The notes: generated by a model not told the origin, from the letters alone. Numbered from the stretch's first letter, positions 43,525 to 53,332 are shown. The stretch: 64,000 nt of DNA from Paenibacillus aceris (GCF_017874035.1 NZ_JAGGKV010000016.1:1-64000), one strand, 5' to 3'. Translations and numbers: made by a program.

Positions 43525-43815
43525 GTGCACGATTACATCAAAGAGCGAACCATTAAGATTGGTACCTGTATCGTCGAGACCAAGAATACGGTTCGCACCA
43601 TTGCGAAGGAATTCGGTGTTTCCAAGAGCACGGTGCATAAGGATTTGACGGAAAGACTGCCGGAAATCAACCCGGACCTGGCCAACCAGGTGAAGCACAT
43701 TCTGGAGTATCACAAGTCCATCCGACATCTAAGGGGAGGAGAAGCGACGAAAATTAAGTATCGTAAGACGCGAAACCCGAAGCACTCCGATAACTTAGTC
43801 ACGGTCAAATCCTAA
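43525..43815 (+). CDS. spoIIID: Sporulation transcriptional regulator SpoIIID
   Basis: Mother-cell DNA-binding switch that adjusts the SigE regulon and helps start sigK. 96 residues: HDYIKERTIKIG, then a helix-turn-helix (TVRTIAKEFGVSKSTVHKDL) and the basic KSIRHLRGGEATKIKYRK end, almost identical to B. subtilis. The start is GTG at 43525 with GGGAGGCGAGGGGA. The longer frame to 43396 covers the promoter and is not coding. Confidence 0.98.
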   Translation: MHDYIKERTIKIGTCIVETKNTVRTIAKEFGVSKSTVHKDLTERLPEINPDLANQVKHILEYHKSIRHLRGGEATKIKYRKTRNPKHSDNLVTVKS

Positions 43816-43979
43816 AAGTACCTTCATCCCGACGGTTTCCTACAACTGGACTTGTCGAAATTTCACGGAAAAAGAGGAATTAATGCAATTACAGCGAATT
43901 TAGCTTATAATTAGAACTATCTATAAGAGCGCCGATTCTTCACGGGATGGACGGTAGATTTAGGGAGGATTAACTTGAA

Positions 43980-44981
43980 ATGTTAAGCAAGGATATTGGA
44001 ATAGATCTCGGCACGGCAAACGTGCTCATTCATGTGAAAGGACGCGGCGTTGTGCTCGATGAGCCATCTGTAGTAGCGATTGAAAGCGATACGAAACGCG
44101 TGCTTGCTGTAGGAGAAGAAGCTTTCCGTATGGTCGGTAGAACTCCGGGCAACATTATCGCGATTCGTCCATTGAAAGATGGCGTTATCGCAGACTTTGA
44201 TATTACAGAAATGATGTTGAAGCATTTTATTGCAAAAGTAGGGGGCAAGAACTGGTATTCGCATCCGCGGATCTTGATCTGCGCCCCTACCAACATCACC
44301 TCGGTTGAGCAAAAGGCGATTCGCGAAGCGGCTGAGCGCAGCGGTGCCCGAGAGGTATTCATGGAAGAAGAGCCGAAGGCAGCGGCAATTGGTGCCGGCA
44401 TGGACATTTTCCAGCCTAGCGGCAACATGGTTGTAGATATTGGCGGAGGGACGACGGATGTAGCTGTGCTATCTATGGGCGACATCGTCACCTCCTCCTC
44501 CATCAAAATCGCAGGTGACAAATTCGACATCGCGATTACGAAGTATATCAAGAATAAGTACAAGCTGCTGATTGGTGAGCGGACAAGCGAAGACATCAAG
44601 CTGAAAATCGGAACGGTATATCCACATGGCAGAGATCAAGAGATGGATATTCGCGGTAGAGATATGGTATCGGGATTGCCGCTTACGATTACAATTCACT
44701 CCAGTGAGGTCCAGGAAGCCCTGTGGGATCCAGTTTCATCCATCGTAACGGCTGCAAAGAGCGTTTTGGAGCGGACACCGCCTGAGCTTTCCGCAGACAT
44801 TATTGACCGCGGCGTCATTCTGACGGGCGGAGGAGCTTTGCTGCACGGACTGGATCAATTGTTAGCGGACGAGCTGAAAGTTCCGGTATTAATCGCGGAA
44901 GATCCTATGTCTTGCGTGGTTAAAGGAACTGGAATTATGCTCGACAACTTAGATAAAGTTTCCAAGCGTAAATTTAACTAG
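43980..44981 (+). CDS. mbl: Rod-shape protein Mbl (MreB family)
   Basis: Bacterial actin homologue that guides side-wall synthesis. 333 residues with phosphate-binding loops IGIDLGTANVLIHVKG and VVDIGGGTTDVAVLS, and the adenosine loop VILTGGGALLHGLDQL. Placement after spoIIID and before flhO is the position of mbl in B. subtilis, which separates it from mreB and mreBH. GGGAGGA precedes ATG. Confidence 0.95.
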   Translation: MLSKDIGIDLGTANVLIHVKGRGVVLDEPSVVAIESDTKRVLAVGEEAFRMVGRTPGNIIAIRPLKDGVIADFDITEMMLKHFIAKVGGKNWYSHPRILICAPTNITSVEQKAIREAAERSGAREVFMEEEPKAAAIGAGMDIFQPSGNMVVDIGGGTTDVAVLSMGDIVTSSSIKIAGDKFDIAITKYIKNKYKLLIGERTSEDIKLKIGTVYPHGRDQEMDIRGRDMVSGLPLTITIHSSEVQEALWDPVSSIVTAAKSVLERTPPELSADIIDRGVILTGGGALLHGLDQLLADELKVPVLIAEDPMSCVVKGTGIMLDNLDKVSKRKFN

Positions 44982-45006
44982 ACAATTTATCCAAGAGGGT
45001 GAAGAG

Positions 45007-45900
45007 ATGCTAAGAGGACTATATACCGCGGCGGCAGGAATGATTTCCGAGCAGCGCAGACATGATACCGTTACGAATAATATTGCCAACATTAATTCCC
45101 CGGGTTTTAAGCAAGGCAATGCTTTGTCACGCTCGTTCCCGGAGATGCTCATTTCTACGATACGCGGTGGACAAGGTGCCTCGACAGCTCCGATTGGGAA
45201 GATGAGTCTAGGCGTATTCTCTGAGGAAAATATCTCCATTCACGCACAAGGTGACTTGCAGGAAACGCAAAATCCTTTCGATTTTGCCTTAGTTTCAAAT
45301 ATCCAAGTGCCGGGCATGGCTTTTGACGCTTCAGGGAAATACGTGAGTCCAGATGGCGAACGCACTTTTCAACCGCAGGCTCTGTTTACCGTGATGAATG
45401 CGCAGGGCGAGCCCCGTTATTCCTTGAACGGTAAGTTTACCGTTGATACGACAGGTCAATTGGTGAATGCCAACGGCAATCAAGTGCTGGGTCGGGATGG
45501 ACAACCTTTGCTGCTTATTGATGGAGCTGGACAACCGATCCGCACCTTCAAGGTGACAGACAAGGGGGAGTTCCTCGACGGGAACGGCCAACCGCTGCTG
45601 AATGCGGCTGGACAACCTGTAGGATTAATGCTCTCGCGTGCCGAGAACCCGAACTTGTTGCTGCGAGAAGGTAACGGTTTACTGCGGATTAATCCAGGCG
45701 ATGAAGCGACAGTTACGCAGGTCGCAGCAGGCGATCAAATTGAGGTTCGCCAAGGCTTTATCGAGCGTTCCAATGTGGATTCTGCGCAATCCATGGTGGA
45801 TATGATGTCTGCACTTCGCGCCTATGAAGCGAATCAGAAAGTCATTCAATCTTATGATAAAAGTATGGACAAGGCAGCGAACGAAGTAGGGCGTGTCTAA
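45007..45900 (+). CDS. flhO: Flagellar basal-body rod protein FlhO
   Basis: 297 residues of the FlgF/FlgG type: the N-terminal D0 helix MLRGLYTAAAGMISEQRRHDTVTNNIANINSPGFK and the C-terminal RSNVDSAQSMVDMMSALRAYEANQKVIQSYDKSMDKAANEVGRV coil frame a beta domain with repeated GQP turns. It forms the distal rod below the hook. 25 bases after mbl, so likely cotranscribed, with AGAGGGTG before ATG. No signal peptide, as expected for export through the flagellar apparatus. Confidence 0.95.
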   Translation: MLRGLYTAAAGMISEQRRHDTVTNNIANINSPGFKQGNALSRSFPEMLISTIRGGQGASTAPIGKMSLGVFSEENISIHAQGDLQETQNPFDFALVSNIQVPGMAFDASGKYVSPDGERTFQPQALFTVMNAQGEPRYSLNGKFTVDTTGQLVNANGNQVLGRDGQPLLLIDGAGQPIRTFKVTDKGEFLDGNGQPLLNAAGQPVGLMLSRAENPNLLLREGNGLLRINPGDEATVTQVAAGDQIEVRQGFIERSNVDSAQSMVDMMSALRAYEANQKVIQSYDKSMDKAANEVGRV

Positions 45901-45923
45901 TCTAGCTTGCGAAGGGGCCAAAC

Positions 45924-46790
45924 ATGAACAATTCCATGATCAACTCATCGGTATCCATGCATAGCTTACAGCAAAAGCTGGATATTCTGTCCAATAACAT
46001 AGCGAACGTAAACACAACCGGTTTTAAGAAAAAAGAAGCGTCCTTTGAAGACGTTCTGACCAATGTCAAATCGCAGCCGGAAGGCTTCCGCCAGCAAGGG
46101 CGTTTCTCACCGCTTGGTTTCAACCAAGGATGGGGATCGAAGCTGGTGCAAATCCAAACGAACCTTGCGCAAGGACCTATTCAGTCTACGGGCAATGTCA
46201 CGGACTTTGCGATTCAGGGAGACGGCTTGTTTGAAGTGGCTGTCAGTAAGGTAGACGGAAATGGCAATCAGGTGTTCCAGCCGGCATGGACCCGTAACGG
46301 TGCGTTCAGTTTGACGCCTGATGCTACGGGCGATACGGTGCTGGCGACCAAAGAGGGCCATTTTGTCACGGGTGTGGATGGTAAACTGATTCGCGTGCCT
46401 GCAGGCCTGAGACCTGTCGTTGAAGCAAACGGCACAATCAATGGCTACAGTGAGCAGGATCCGAGTGCTGCGCCGATGAATTTGGGTCAAATTAAGCTGG
46501 TTCGCGTTGTGCGTCCGCAGCTGCTCCAAGATGCTGGAGACAACCTATACTCGCTCCCGGCGGGAATTACAGAGGCTGAGAAGGCGAATATTTTGCAAAA
46601 TGTGAATCCGGGGTTAGATACAACGAACAATCGGGTTACCTTGATGCAGGGATTTTTGGAGCAATCGAACGTGACGCTTGCCGATGAAATGACGGATCTC
46701 GTGATGGTGCAAAGAGCGCTGCAGCTCAATTCCCGGGCGATTACATCTTCCGATCAGATGATGAATTTCGCGAATAATTTGCGCGCTTGA
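45924..46790 (+). CDS. flhP: Flagellar basal-body rod protein FlhP
   Basis: 288 residues, paralogue of FlhO, with the start QQKLDILSNNIANVNTTGFKKKE and the end MTDLVMVQRALQLNSRAITSSDQMMNFANNLR (each given as part of D0). Follows flhO by 23 bases. GAAGGGG precedes ATG. Confidence 0.95.
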   Translation: MNNSMINSSVSMHSLQQKLDILSNNIANVNTTGFKKKEASFEDVLTNVKSQPEGFRQQGRFSPLGFNQGWGSKLVQIQTNLAQGPIQSTGNVTDFAIQGDGLFEVAVSKVDGNGNQVFQPAWTRNGAFSLTPDATGDTVLATKEGHFVTGVDGKLIRVPAGLRPVVEANGTINGYSEQDPSAAPMNLGQIKLVRVVRPQLLQDAGDNLYSLPAGITEAEKANILQNVNPGLDTTNNRVTLMQGFLEQSNVTLADEMTDLVMVQRALQLNSRAITSSDQMMNFANNLRA

Positions 46791-46816
46791 TTGTAGAAAA
46801 GGAGGGATAGGGCTCG

Positions 46817-47035
46817 ATGTCAGACAAGCCTGCTCCAAAAAAGAAAGCACCAAGGCCGAAATGGCTGGACATTATATGGCTTATTTTCAAAATCATACGT
46901 ATTCCTGTACTGTGCGTGCTGGCCGTTTACATCGGACTATGGGTCGGATACTCCAAGCTGGGTCATCAACCGGCTGCAGAGATCTTCCATATGAGCACTT
47001 GGCGGCATTTATACGATTTGGTCTTTGCGAATTAA
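46817..47035 (+). CDS. EpuA-like small membrane protein
   Basis: 72 residues: a basic proline-rich start, one membrane helix (about 25-48) and the tail AEIFHMSTWRHLYDLVF, which resembles the EpuA / DNA-directed RNA polymerase subunit beta family. That family name comes from its fusion or neighbourhood and says little on function. GGAGGG precedes ATG. 26 bases after flhP. Confidence 0.7.
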   Translation: MSDKPAPKKKAPRPKWLDIIWLIFKIIRIPVLCVLAVYIGLWVGYSKLGHQPAAEIFHMSTWRHLYDLVFAN

Positions 47036-47038
47036 TTC

Positions 47039-47066
47039 AAACTCCCGTATTGGGAGTTTTATTTTT
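47039..47066 (+). terminator. Terminator after the EpuA-like gene
   Basis: AACTCCC, loop GTATT, GGGAGTTTT, then further T's. It ends the mbl-flhO-flhP transcript. Confidence 0.8.
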
Positions 47067-47135
47067 GTGTAAGCAAATGTATAATGAATGAAGGCTAATC
47101 GTCAGATACCAGATAATAGGCGCAGGAGGGGTCTT

Positions 47136-47654
47136 TTGAATATTCCGAACATGCTCACCATAAGCAGGTTTGTTCTAATCCCCGTGTACCTCGTCATTTT
47201 TTTGAGCGGCCACATTCAGGTTGCCTTCCTGATCTTATTGGCAGCGGGGCTCACAGATATCTTAGACGGTTATATTGCCAGAACTCGAGGTTTGGTTACG
47301 CCTGTTGGCGTCATGCTGGACCCTCTTGCGGATAAGTGCATGATGATTGCAGTCATACTTTCTCTGCTCATTACGGGGATGATACCTTGGCAGGCAGCAG
47401 CGGCCATATTCATTCGTGACCTGGGCATGATCATGGGTTCTGCTTTTTTTCATTTCAGGGGCAAATTAACCGTTCCAGCCAACCTGATGGGGAAATTAAC
47501 GACAGTGCTTTACTATTTCGCCATTCTCTTCATTGTATTCCATGTAGACTTCGCGATTACGTACTTGTGGTTCGTGATCGGGGTTTCCTTCTTAACTTCC
47601 TTCATTTATATTTTTCAATTCCTGTTGTTAAACCGAAGGGCCAAGACCAAATAG
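47136..47654 (+). CDS. CDP-alcohol phosphatidyltransferase, PgsA-like
   Basis: 172 residues, about six helices. The CDP-alcohol motif is complete: DGYIAR, then G, then LDPLADK (DGxxAR...GxxxDxxxD). PgsA uses glycerol 3-phosphate with CDP-diacylglycerol; a second PgsA-like enzyme often exists in Paenibacillus, so the exact alcohol is not settled. The frame opens at ATG 47088, but the TTG at 47136 follows GGAGGGG at five bases and gives the family start MNIPNMLTISRF. Confidence 0.85.
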   Translation: MNIPNMLTISRFVLIPVYLVIFLSGHIQVAFLILLAAGLTDILDGYIARTRGLVTPVGVMLDPLADKCMMIAVILSLLITGMIPWQAAAAIFIRDLGMIMGSAFFHFRGKLTVPANLMGKLTTVLYYFAILFIVFHVDFAITYLWFVIGVSFLTSFIYIFQFLLLNRRAKTK

Positions 47655-47761
47655 ATACAAAACGTAAAAAGAGCCTATGTAGGGGACTGTGCACAGACCA
47701 CTTTACATAAGCTCCCCCTATATGAACCTTCACTTCTGCAGTTAATGAAGGGACACCTGTA

Positions 47762-47790
47762 TTGTAAGTGATTACCTTGTATTTTATACA
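47762..47790 (+). promoter_or_regulatory. Candidate fabZ promoter
   Basis: TTGTAA (47762-47767), 17 bases, TATACA (47785-47790). Confidence 0.5.
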
Positions 47791-47817
47791 AGCAATTTGA
47801 AAGGAGCTTTCCCTGTT

Positions 47818-48246
47818 ATGTTAGATATCAATCAGATTCAAGAGATAATTCCGCATCGCCCTCCTTTTCTGCTCGTTGACCGCATTTTGGAAGTAGAAGA
47901 AGGTGTCAAAGCGGTAGGAATCAAGAATGTCACAATGAATGAACCGTTCTTTGCTGGACATTTTCCAGGCTATCCGGTTATGCCGGGTGTGCTGATTATT
48001 GAAGCTTTGGCACAAGTCGGCGCTGTAGCCGTGCTCTCGATGCCGGAGTATAAAGGCAAAATCGGGTTGTTTGCTGGCGCAGACGGCATTCGTTGGCGTC
48101 AGCAAGTGGTGCCAGGCGATACGCTAACGTTAGAAATGACCATTACCCGTGTTAAAGGCACGATTGTCAAAGGCCAAGCTGTAGCGAAAGTAGGCGACAA
48201 AGTGGTAGTCGAAGGTGAACTTATGTTCGCCCTTGCTAATAAATAA
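47818..48246 (+). CDS. fabZ: 3-hydroxyacyl-[acyl-carrier-protein] dehydratase FabZ
   Basis: Removes water from 3-hydroxyacyl-ACP in fatty acid elongation. 142 residues with PHRPPFLLVDRI and the active-site histidine and glutamate in HFPGYPVMPGVLIIE. Start at ATG 47818 (AAGGAG eleven bases upstream); the TTG at 47797 is part of that leader. B. subtilis ywpB also follows flhP. Confidence 0.97.
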   Translation: MLDINQIQEIIPHRPPFLLVDRILEVEEGVKAVGIKNVTMNEPFFAGHFPGYPVMPGVLIIEALAQVGAVAVLSMPEYKGKIGLFAGADGIRWRQQVVPGDTLTLEMTITRVKGTIVKGQAVAKVGDKVVVEGELMFALANK

Positions 48247-48280
48247 CCCCATAGATAAAAAGGAGATGAACCTGACTACT

Positions 48281-49975
48281 ATGACGCGTGTACAAACAGA
48301 GTATCAATTATGGCTGAACGATCCAGCAGTGGATGCAGAAACGAAAAAGGAACTGCAAGCAATTCGGGAAGATGAGAAGGAAATTGAGGATCGGTTTTAC
48401 AAAGATCTTGAATTTGGTACAGGCGGTCTTCGCGGCGTAATTGGCGCTGGAACGAACCGAATCAATGTATATACCGTTGGACGCGCAAGCCAAGGTCTGG
48501 CACAGTATGTGAACAGCACAGGCGTGCAAAGTCCTTCCATTGTCCTGGCCTATGATTCACGTCATATGTCGCCGGAGTTCGCATTAGAGGCTGCCCTTGT
48601 CTTTGCAGGTAACGGCATTAAGGCTTATCTATTCAAGACGCTGCATGCTACACCTCAGCTGTCTTTTGCCGTAAGATACTTGGGTGCGACAGCAGGCGTC
48701 GTCGTAACAGCAAGTCATAACCCACCTGAATATAACGGATATAAAGTGTATGGCGCAGACGGCGGACAGCTTGTTCCTCAGTTTGCGGAGCAAGTGATTG
48801 CTGAAGTTCAGAGCATTGACTCCTTCGATAAAGTGAAGAAACTGAGCCAACAGGAAGCAGAGGCGCAGGGACTTCTTACTTGGTTAGGCGAAGATGTCGA
48901 TCAAGCTTACATAAAAGCAGTAACCGCGATTAGTCAGAATCCGGAAGTCATCAAGGAAATTAGCGACGATTTCCGTATCATCTTCACACCTCTGCATGGA
49001 GCGGGTAATGTGCCGGTGCGGGAAGTGCTGAAGACGGTTGGTTTTGGACAAGTCCGTGTTGTCGCTGAACAAGAACTGCCGGATGCGCAGTTCTCGACGG
49101 TGAAGTCTCCAAATCCGGAGGAACGCGAAGCTTTCACGCTCGCTATCGCACAGGCGAAGGATTGGAATGCCGATATCATTATCGGAACTGACCCGGATGC
49201 CGACCGCATGGGCGCAGTGGTGAAAGATCCAAATGGTGAGTATTTTGTTCTGACAGGCAATCAGTCTGGGGCTATTATTGTTAATTATTTATTATCAAGC
49301 CTGAAAGAACGTGGAACACTGCCTGCGAACGGCGTCGTTATCAAAACAATCGTAACCAGCGAAATGGGTGCGGTAATCGCCGGCCATTATGGCATTCCGA
49401 CGTTAAATACGTTAACCGGTTTTAAATATATCGGTGAGAAAATGACGCAATTCGAGCAAACAGGTGAGTATACTTACTTATTTGGTTACGAAGAAAGCTA
49501 TGGTTATTTGGCTGGAGACTACGCCCGAGATAAAGATGCGGTTATTGCAGCAATGCTTATCGCCGAAGCGGCAGCTTATTATAAGAAGCAAGGCAAAACT
49601 TTATATGAAGTCCTGCAAGAGCTGTACGAATCCTTTGGTTACTTTTTGGAAAAACTGGAATCAAGGACGCTTAAAGGGAAAGACGGCGTAGAACAAATCG
49701 GACGCATGGTGGAAGCGTGGAGAACGAACCCACCGGCAGAAATCGGCGGTACGCGTGTAACGGATATGGAAGACTATGCTAAAGGCGTCAACGGACTTCC
49801 GCTTGAGAATGTGCTGAAATTCAAGCTGGAGGACGGTTCTTGGTTCTGCCTGCGTCCGTCGGGAACTGAGCCGAAAATTAAGTTCTATTTTGCAGTCAAA
49901 GGAACAACAGGAACAGAAGCCGCGGAACAGATGGATCGCATCGTTCAATATGTGCTTAGCCGTGTAGACGGATAA
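48281..49975 (+). CDS. pgcA: Phosphoglucomutase/phosphomannomutase PgcA type
   Basis: 564 residues, alpha-D-phosphohexomutase family. The catalytic serine is in VVTASHNPPEYNGYK, the Mg2+ loop is GTDPDADRMG, the sugar loop is GYEESYG and the phosphate loop is RPSGTEPKIKFY. It supplies glucose 1-phosphate for UDP-sugars and wall polymers. The start is uncertain: ATG 48281 is 15 bases from AGGAG, ATG 48266 directly abuts it, and CTG 48272 has the best spacing. Confidence 0.93.
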   Translation: MTRVQTEYQLWLNDPAVDAETKKELQAIREDEKEIEDRFYKDLEFGTGGLRGVIGAGTNRINVYTVGRASQGLAQYVNSTGVQSPSIVLAYDSRHMSPEFALEAALVFAGNGIKAYLFKTLHATPQLSFAVRYLGATAGVVVTASHNPPEYNGYKVYGADGGQLVPQFAEQVIAEVQSIDSFDKVKKLSQQEAEAQGLLTWLGEDVDQAYIKAVTAISQNPEVIKEISDDFRIIFTPLHGAGNVPVREVLKTVGFGQVRVVAEQELPDAQFSTVKSPNPEEREAFTLAIAQAKDWNADIIIGTDPDADRMGAVVKDPNGEYFVLTGNQSGAIIVNYLLSSLKERGTLPANGVVIKTIVTSEMGAVIAGHYGIPTLNTLTGFKYIGEKMTQFEQTGEYTYLFGYEESYGYLAGDYARDKDAVIAAMLIAEAAAYYKKQGKTLYEVLQELYESFGYFLEKLESRTLKGKDGVEQIGRMVEAWRTNPPAEIGGTRVTDMEDYAKGVNGLPLENVLKFKLEDGSWFCLRPSGTEPKIKFYFAVKGTTGTEAAEQMDRIVQYVLSRVDG

Positions 49976-50029
49976 TGAAATAGGATCAATTGAACCTCTT
50001 CAGAACCTAAGTCAGGGATAGGTCGTCTA

Positions 50030-50116
50030 ATGAATAGATGGAATAAATCCGCATTCATTTGGCCTATTTTCCTGGGCTTGGGAGCTGGAGGGGTTTTCGA
50101 GTGTATATGGGAATAG
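50030..50116 (+). CDS. Possible 28-residue hydrophobic peptide
   Basis: ATG 50030 to TAG 50116, with AGGGATAGG about ten bases before. MNRWNKSAFIWPIFLGLGAG, then GVFECIWE. One short membrane-like stretch with glycines in the middle. It fills the gap between pgcA and the DUF5693 gene. No family recognised; it may be chance. Confidence 0.3.
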   Translation: MNRWNKSAFIWPIFLGLGAGGVFECIWE

Positions 50117-50143
50117 AAAGTAAATGCTCTAAGGAGTGGACAA

Positions 50144-52195
50144 TTGGTGAATTGGTATAAAACTTGGAATAACCCGCTCAAAAATGTATTATGGTGGCTC
50201 GTCATTATTGGCATGTTAGGCTCGCTTCCGCTAGCTTACACGCGTCACCAAACCGAAACTTCGACGAAGAACGTCGAGTTCGTTTTTGACTATCGTGACT
50301 TATTGGATATCGCGGATATACAAACAAACCCGCAGAGCTTCGTTACGCAGCAGCTTAAGAATATGAAGGCTGCAGGCATCGGATCCATGGCCGTGTATGA
50401 AAGCACATTGGCTGAATTCAAAGAGAGTCGCCACATTGAGATGTACAACTCAAGGGATGCAGCCGCGCTTACCCAAACTTTTGGGGATCCTAACGAGAAC
50501 TTCACTTATGTGCTGTTCAAGGATAGTGCAACACAGCAGAAGTTGGAGCCATTAATTCAGAAAACATTTGCTGACCTAAACGTTGGCATTAAACCTTGGA
50601 GCTTCAAAAATCGTAATGGGCTTATCATTCAAATGAGCATGGACGAAGCCACCATCAAAAGCATGGATCCAGATCCGATTACGCTGCAAAAGCTGAAGGA
50701 ACAAGGATTCCAAATCGTGATTCGTCTATCGAACCGCCGTCCTTTCGTCACGAATGAGATGGATAGGTTCCTAAAGCAGATGTATGATTTGGGTGTGAGA
50801 CGCATCATTGTCGACGGCAATGAAGTTCCAGGCTATACGGAAGAGAACACGGAAGTGAATCTCAACAAAATGGCTGATTTGCTTAACAAAAATGGCATCG
50901 GCTTAGCAGCTATCGAACTATTGAAAGAGCCGCAAAAAGGGTTCAACACCTTAGCGAAACAAACGAATTATAATGTTGTTCGTCTGCATTCTTTTACGGA
51001 AAAAGACGGCGAGAAGCTGACAGAGCCGTTGAAAAAGGCTGAGCTGGAAGATCGCATCCAAGGGGTTGCGGACCGGTTCGTGCTTGCGGTGAAAGATCGC
51101 AATATTCGAATGGTCTTCCTGAATGGCAAGCCGGTTAAGAGTCTGGATAAAGGCAAGTTAGCGGATCCTCTCTCCGCTTTTTATGAGAGCTTGCAGGGCA
51201 AGGATGGGGCGATTCCGCGCATACAGAAGGCCGGGTTTACACTTGGCGTAGCTCAGCCGTTTGAGGTAAAAGCGACAGCTTGGCAGAAGGTAGCCAGCGT
51301 CTTTATGTTGATTGGCGGATTGAGCTTGATCGTGCTCATGATTTCTTTCTTTATTCCGGAAGCCACACTGGTCTTTTTTGTACTCGGTCTGCTTGGCTTG
51401 GTTGCCCTGCACACCCTTTCAGCTAATTTGTATGCGCAGGGTCTTGCTTTAGCATCGGCTATTTCTGCTCCGAGCATAGCCATTATGCTGGCTATACGGA
51501 CGATTCGTTCGGGAGCTGCGGCCAAATGGAAGTCAGGACTTGCTTTCGCGTTATGGACGCTCATCAAAACATCGGCGATTTCGTTCCTGGGTGTCATCTA
51601 TGAGGTTGCCCTGCTCAATCACATCACGTATTCGCTCGTTCTGCAGCAGTTCCGCGGTGTGGGTATGCTGCATTTGCTTCCAATTGCAATCGCAGGCGTG
51701 TACTTGTTGTTCTTTAGTGAGAATAACACTTACAGCGATAAAATAATGAATATTCGCCGTATCCTTACATCTTTTATTAGCGTGTTATGGATTGTTATTG
51801 CCGGTATTGCGGTAGCTGCTATCTTTTATTACTTGTCGCGTACAGGTAACGAGGGACAAGCCTCAACAGTGGAGAAATTATTCCGTTCGTTCCTAGAGAA
51901 TACGCTTGGCGTACGTCCACGGACGAAGGAGTTTTTGGTAGCCCACCCGATATTCTTACTTGGGGCTTATCTATCTGTCCGCTATAGACATGCAATTTAC
52001 TTGATTTTCGTAGGTGTAATCGGGCAGCTCTCAATCGTTGATACGTTTGCTCACTTGCATACACCTCTTCATATCTCTCTCATTCGTATAACCTACGGTA
52101 TCGTATTTGGCGCTATTATTGGCCTCGTTCTGATCGCAGCTTGGGAAATTGTCACAAGGAGTTGGAAACGATGGGTGCCAAAGTTGTCAAAATAG
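50144..52195 (+). CDS. DUF5693 multi-spanning membrane protein
   Basis: 683 residues. One N-terminal helix (about 16-33), a large outside domain (about 34-395) and about nine membrane helices (400-675). The outside domain has alternating strand/helix character, and the first block FDYRDLLDIADIQ is typical of the family, whose function is unknown. The start is TTG 50144 with AAGGAG at seven bases; GTG 50147 is possible. The csaB start lies inside its last codons, so translation is coupled. In B. anthracis csaB is preceded by csaA, another membrane protein, so a role with CsaB in wall-polymer export or modification is inferred. Confidence 0.8.
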   Translation: MVNWYKTWNNPLKNVLWWLVIIGMLGSLPLAYTRHQTETSTKNVEFVFDYRDLLDIADIQTNPQSFVTQQLKNMKAAGIGSMAVYESTLAEFKESRHIEMYNSRDAAALTQTFGDPNENFTYVLFKDSATQQKLEPLIQKTFADLNVGIKPWSFKNRNGLIIQMSMDEATIKSMDPDPITLQKLKEQGFQIVIRLSNRRPFVTNEMDRFLKQMYDLGVRRIIVDGNEVPGYTEENTEVNLNKMADLLNKNGIGLAAIELLKEPQKGFNTLAKQTNYNVVRLHSFTEKDGEKLTEPLKKAELEDRIQGVADRFVLAVKDRNIRMVFLNGKPVKSLDKGKLADPLSAFYESLQGKDGAIPRIQKAGFTLGVAQPFEVKATAWQKVASVFMLIGGLSLIVLMISFFIPEATLVFFVLGLLGLVALHTLSANLYAQGLALASAISAPSIAIMLAIRTIRSGAAAKWKSGLAFALWTLIKTSAISFLGVIYEVALLNHITYSLVLQQFRGVGMLHLLPIAIAGVYLLFFSENNTYSDKIMNIRRILTSFISVLWIVIAGIAVAAIFYYLSRTGNEGQASTVEKLFRSFLENTLGVRPRTKEFLVAHPIFLLGAYLSVRYRHAIYLIFVGVIGQLSIVDTFAHLHTPLHISLIRITYGIVFGAIIGLVLIAAWEIVTRSWKRWVPKLSK

Positions 52196-53280
52196 CGCTA
52201 TCGGGCTATTACGGCTTCGATAATAGCGGGGATGAGGCAGTGCTTCAATCGATTTTGTTCGCTTTGGAGGAGCAAGGCCGAGAGCAGGGTATCCGCATTG
52301 AGCCAATCGTGCTTTCCGCGAATCCTGAGAAAACATCAGCGATGTACGGCGTTCAATCGTATCACCGCATGAAGCCTGGCCCGCTGCTCCGCGCACTGCG
52401 GGAAGCGGACGGTCTGATCAGCGGAGGCGGCAGCTTATTGCAGGACGCTACGAGCTCGAAGACCATTCCGTACTACCTGGCTGTTTTGAAAATGGCACAG
52501 TGGTTTGGTAAGCCCACTTTTATTTATTCGCAAGGCATCGGGCCGGTGAACCGCCGGATGTTTGACGGTTGGATCCGCAGCGTATTCAAACGATGCGCCT
52601 ATGTCTCTGTCCGCGATGTGGAATCCGCGGAATTGCTTGTGAAGATGCGCCTCCCGCGGGAGCGCATCACGGTCGTGCCCGACCCGGTCATGGGCCTGCC
52701 GCTCCGCGGCGAGGCTGGGACTAACGGGTCGGCAGAGGGTGTGCGGACGGTCGGCGTATCCGTCCGCTTCTGGAACGAGGACCGCTCGGAGCTGGAAGCT
52801 CTCTCGCGGTCCCTGGCAAAGCTGCTCGCCGCCGATTCCAACGTGCGGCTGCGGTTCTTGCCTTTCCACCTCCCTTCGGACGAGGTGGCGTCGCAGTTCG
52901 TGATCGACCGTTTGGGCGATCACGGGTCGCGGGTGGAGATGGTGCCGGGCATCGTCCATCCGCAGGATATGCTCGCGCAGGTCGCGGGATGCGACCTGCT
53001 GATCGGGATGAGGCTGCATTCCTTGATCTATGCAGCCTCGCAGTATGTGCCTATGGTCGGCATCTCGTACGATCCGAAGATCGACCAGTTCCTCCATAGG
53101 CTTGGCATGAAAGCCGCGGCATCGACTGCTCGTTTCGATGCCGACGCTTTAACCCAGGAGGCGCTGCGTCTCCTGGAGGGCTCAAGTGCTTGGGCGGCGT
53201 CCAAGCGCGCCGCCATTGAGGAGCTTAAAGCGCAGGCGCAATTTCCTGCGAATCGGATCGTTTCATTTTTTAATAAATAA
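52171..53280 (+). CDS. csaB: Polysaccharide pyruvyl transferase CsaB
   Basis: Adds pyruvate ketal to ManNAc in the secondary cell-wall polymer, which creates the ligand for SLH domains. 369 residues with LSGYYGFDNSGDEAVLQSI at the start, the GGGSLLQD loop, and the GMRLHSLIYAAS and PMVGISYDPKI end. Start at ATG 52171 after AAGGAG; the TTG at 52141 is upstream in the DUF5693 gene. It overlaps that gene by 25 bases. Confidence 0.95.
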   Translation: MGAKVVKIALSGYYGFDNSGDEAVLQSILFALEEQGREQGIRIEPIVLSANPEKTSAMYGVQSYHRMKPGPLLRALREADGLISGGGSLLQDATSSKTIPYYLAVLKMAQWFGKPTFIYSQGIGPVNRRMFDGWIRSVFKRCAYVSVRDVESAELLVKMRLPRERITVVPDPVMGLPLRGEAGTNGSAEGVRTVGVSVRFWNEDRSELEALSRSLAKLLAADSNVRLRFLPFHLPSDEVASQFVIDRLGDHGSRVEMVPGIVHPQDMLAQVAGCDLLIGMRLHSLIYAASQYVPMVGISYDPKIDQFLHRLGMKAAASTARFDADALTQEALRLLEGSSAWAASKRAAIEELKAQAQFPANRIVSFFNK

Positions 53281-53332
53281 AAAAAATCAACCAAAACGTA
53301 AAAGCCAACGTCACATAAAGGAAGAGATATCT

